Assembly (NCBI RefSeq): GCF_014695975.1
Contig: NZ_JACJPI010000046.1
Coordinates: 1-64,000, forward strand
Reading direction: 5' to 3'
DNA length: 64,000 bases
DNA from: Leptolyngbya sp. FACHB-321
GTDB lineage: Bacteria > Cyanobacteriota > Cyanobacteriia > Leptolyngbyales > Leptolyngbyaceae
Shown in pieces: positions 62,901 to 64,000 of this stretch (the stretch's first letter is position 1; each line of letters begins with the position of its first letter). The notes beneath the pieces are model-generated. The model was not told the origin of the DNA, made no database searches, and worked only from the letters and a program-made list of their open reading frames with translations. The translations under genes were made by a program, and so were the position numbers.

Positions 62901-64000
62901 GGGCCAGTACTAACCCAACCAAAGGCATTACCAAGCTCCAAGCGCTGCCCCACAATGACCCGCATTCCTTCATTAAAGGCACGGCGTTCCCAGTACCCAT
63001 CTAAACCAGCGTTTGCAGCAGTAGAGGGATTCGATGGATCAACGGTGCCGCTAACCAGGGCGGTAACATTACTTGTGATTAAATCGCCCATCCTGTTCGG
63101 CGATTGAACCGCAATTTGGTCGCTGTAACGAGGCTTGGGTCCCCAGCGGTCATCAGCTCGGTAGAGGTCATCGACATAAGGCTTTGCCTCTGCCTGGTTG
63201 TAGATACGCGGTGTACCTGTGTTTGGTAAGCCCTTCCAACCTGCCCTACGGTTAGTCCGGTTTGTTCGATCGCTACCACGCGCTTGACTTACATCGTCAG
63301 TCAGTAACCTCACTGGATCTAAAGCAACCGGAATAGCAGTGCCACTAGCCTGCGCTGATCCCCCGTCAGCATCATTTTCGAGGGTCGCAATTTGTGACGG
63401 TTGAGCAGGGTTAGTCGTTGCGGGCCAGATGTGAATGCTGGAGGACCCGGCATAATCGTTGTCACGAATACTCCCTGCAAACGCCAAGCCAACAAAGTCG
63501 GGCGGCTTCGACGTATCGTTATTGGAGTTAACAATGTCCGTGACTGTAATTTCTGAGTTAGATGCAGTACTCATTAAGCACGATGCTTGAGAACTCACCA
63601 GATAGGCATTAAAACCACTTTGCGGCTTGGTCATGAAGCTGCCTTCCGTATGCATGGCTCCATTCCAGTTAAAGGTAGGACCAGGGAAGATTTCCATGTC
63701 GTAGCGGAACCAGGCTCCCCACTTATTCCCCCGATCGAGCTTCCGGTCTTGCTGCATTTCCAGCGTTGTGAAGCTGCCATTAGTGTTAATGGTGTCTGGA
63801 ATAACGAGCGCATCGACCTGGAAGTTTTTGCGGAGCGTTGAAGAGGTGCTTAAATCCTGGAACCAACCCTGAGCCGCACTAGACGCTGCACTATCCTGAG
63901 CGATCGCGCAGTTGCCTCGCAGTTGATTGCTTAAAGGACCCTGCCGCACCTGTAAGTTATTTGCTTTATTGGTCTCCGATGTGTTGACTACACCAGAACC
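59915..64000 (-). CDS. hpsA: Hormogonium polysaccharide biosynthesis protein HpsA (partial)
   Basis: The last 1361 codons of a very long protein; the reading frame remains open to the right edge (the plus-strand tail GACTACACCAGAACC continues in frame), so the N-terminus is outside the window. The visible part is Asn/Thr/Ser/Gly-rich with few Cys and many pieces such as GAWFRYDMEIFPGPTFNWNGAMHTEGSFMTKP, GLLGPG-like loops, and FPRFLENWDQRNLWFAGSFLQLNF near the end. In Nostoc punctiforme HpsA is a large protein encoded at the head of the hps cluster, needed for secretion of hormogonium polysaccharide and for motility. The following hpsB, hpsC and FimT-like genes confirm the locus. The end TAA is at 59915-59917. 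Confidence 0.9.
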   Translation of the reverse strand, partial: GSGVVNTSETNKANNLQVRQGPLSNQLRGNCAIAQDSAASSAAQGWFQDLSTSSTLRKNFQVDALVIPDTINTNGSFTTLEMQQDRKLDRGNKWGAWFRYDMEIFPGPTFNWNGAMHTEGSFMTKPQSGFNAYLVSSQASCLMSTASNSEITVTDIVNSNNDTSKPPDFVGLAFAGSIRDNDYAGSSSIHIWPATTNPAQPSQIATLENDADGGSAQASGTAIPVALDPVRLLTDDVSQARGSDRTNRTNRRAGWKGLPNTGTPRIYNQAEAKPYVDDLYRADDRWGPKPRYSDQIAVQSPNRMGDLITSNVTALVSGTVDPSNPSTAANAGLDGYWERRAFNEGMRVIVGQRLELGNAFGWVSTGPKDPLYPPSETLSHEQRQRRTLRDNIAAVQSTAIYHVGSTVGAALPVACLASTAHPGTAATLANSITFRSQSVNGNPQVITDFLTGNGTNGWEFAAPTWLASEGAFSAAIAPTQPLGKALRNLATFAGDDDPATAGIIDGAFPPRQEASGSIVHPYPLTSMWGNFSELRRTLARLDGTGTPATPYADLSLADKSTLHTATCTLGMLGHNLNTSVNYTFTNDGGGTPGLGMLGTRLFDLIDGLRNNGEVKDPATGDYFPFTVVNGSLPASYATQAPAAYSQLPPEAFIQALLTDPNINGLSNSDKLTLAGIARIVYGKQQVERDRLFGFKTGSPQPPVTSSGYWAANGNTYQAQAAGNTDVTFSTGCDPETFPINASNNPQAQSRQRVGLALAFCENTPRYPALFYLFPKVAHDYDGDAAAIPNNLQPTNEPYSSDPYIQAKTSSTYQYQVVGATPDDFSAILMTPRADVASWTLPILQTRSNVAGANVSPNLIVDPTGALRAVGFLDRGVFNGREMMTTRTMDIDLGMLRSRSLSNTTAGTPWLPVSGIVYAFREDAVREDAIARPAGGLAPVTTNATTLTSPTDPTLAPNANGVAISTKQVDFIADPDRRPHGFRLRNGVQLKRNDSFALPSTDNTRGLSFFTDSPVYIQGDFNLHRTGADDTPGTAIEEFTQTLVPGDDNGRYTQDQFYGRTTRNPNFARVGTGGDRWRPTEILADAVSILSDSFCDGSIEDAFVANAGSGGTITAAADKYNNLNAPANPGFGLFGPGCTSNRTSFLNQNRPETNLGAANWQREDKTAAATATAPIRIDRNGKPLKANGTPYGTIASETYDEFTEDKSLMPATTAGTTVDSIIVSGIVPSRAGQSYGGLHNFPRFLENWDQRNLWFAGSFLQLNFSNSATAPFDQDVWEPPLTASPNSEAIRYYSPPNRIWGYDPALQLAPAGPAAARFITAGKNRNEFYSELPANDPYIRRLCTAASTSGITGVPANIKCPA

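Noticed and set aside
1-64000. tRNA, rRNA or tmRNA genes and CRISPR arrays
   Set aside because: I looked for T-loop (GTTCGAATC-like) sequences, CCA ends and regularly spaced repeats in all spacers and saw none. A covariance search could still find a degenerate one.

Overview
The window comes from a filamentous-type cyanobacterium. The evidence is a psbA start, psbZ, a PAM68-family photosystem II assembly gene, a Tab2/Atab2 gene, a phytol kinase-like gene, a phycobiliprotein-like gene, a LabA-family gene, an iron-uptake type porin, a DUF1816 gene, the start of a hormogonium polysaccharide (hps) locus, and very frequent GCGATCGC (HIP1) octamers in genes and spacers. The genus cannot be fixed by reading alone. 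The layout is ordinary chromosomal: single genes and short operons on both strands, no CRISPR array, no rRNA or recognisable tRNA, no intact mobile element.

Layout. 0-9.3 kb: truncated psbA, a ThyD-like epimerase, phytol kinase, DAHP synthase, PAM68 with rpsO, two peroxiredoxin genes, an Hpt-domain protein. 9.4-18 kb: a polysaccharide deacetylase/phosphodiester glycosidase fusion, an internally deleted IS remnant, Mini-III RNase, a long RlmB-like methyltransferase, a DUF1816 protein, an FAD oxidoreductase, a decayed Uma2 gene, ribH, psbZ. 18-31 kb: a DHH-CBS-nucleotidyltransferase fusion, a Ser/Thr kinase with degenerate motifs, a DUF6825 protein, an ABC1 kinase, a PP2C phosphatase, an MFS transporter, moaA, an esterase and a small unknown protein. 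31-44 kb: a second small unknown protein, a 1203-residue PAS/GAF histidine kinase, a small membrane protein, a phycobiliprotein-like protein, an acyltransferase plus hydrolase pair, metG, labA, lptC and a HigBA toxin-antitoxin pair. 44-64 kb: clpB, an SLH/OprB porin, glyoxalase I, a GntR regulator, dienelactone hydrolase, an S1-domain gene with tab2, a TldE/PmbA-like gene, an ABC solute-binding lipoprotein, and three pseudopilins downstream of hpsA, which runs off the right edge.

Points that stand out. (1) The porin mRNA carries, exactly at its ribosome binding site, an 11-nt perfect complement to the conserved unpaired motif of the cyanobacterial small RNA Yfr1. This suggests sRNA control and fixes the start codon. 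(2) A family of purine-arm / AT-rich centre / pyrimidine-arm repeats recurs in at least six spacers or ORFs, and several copies lie in frame inside genes (the DHH-CBS-nucleotidyltransferase and the MFS transporter). (3) The Ser/Thr kinase at 21.4 kb has lost DFG and P-loop signatures. (4) An orphan phycobiliprotein-like gene keeps the bilin-attachment cysteine. (5) An acyltransferase and an alpha/beta hydrolase in tandem look like a split form of the two-domain phytyl ester synthase architecture.

All functional assignments come from reading the sequences and remembered family features. No database search was run.
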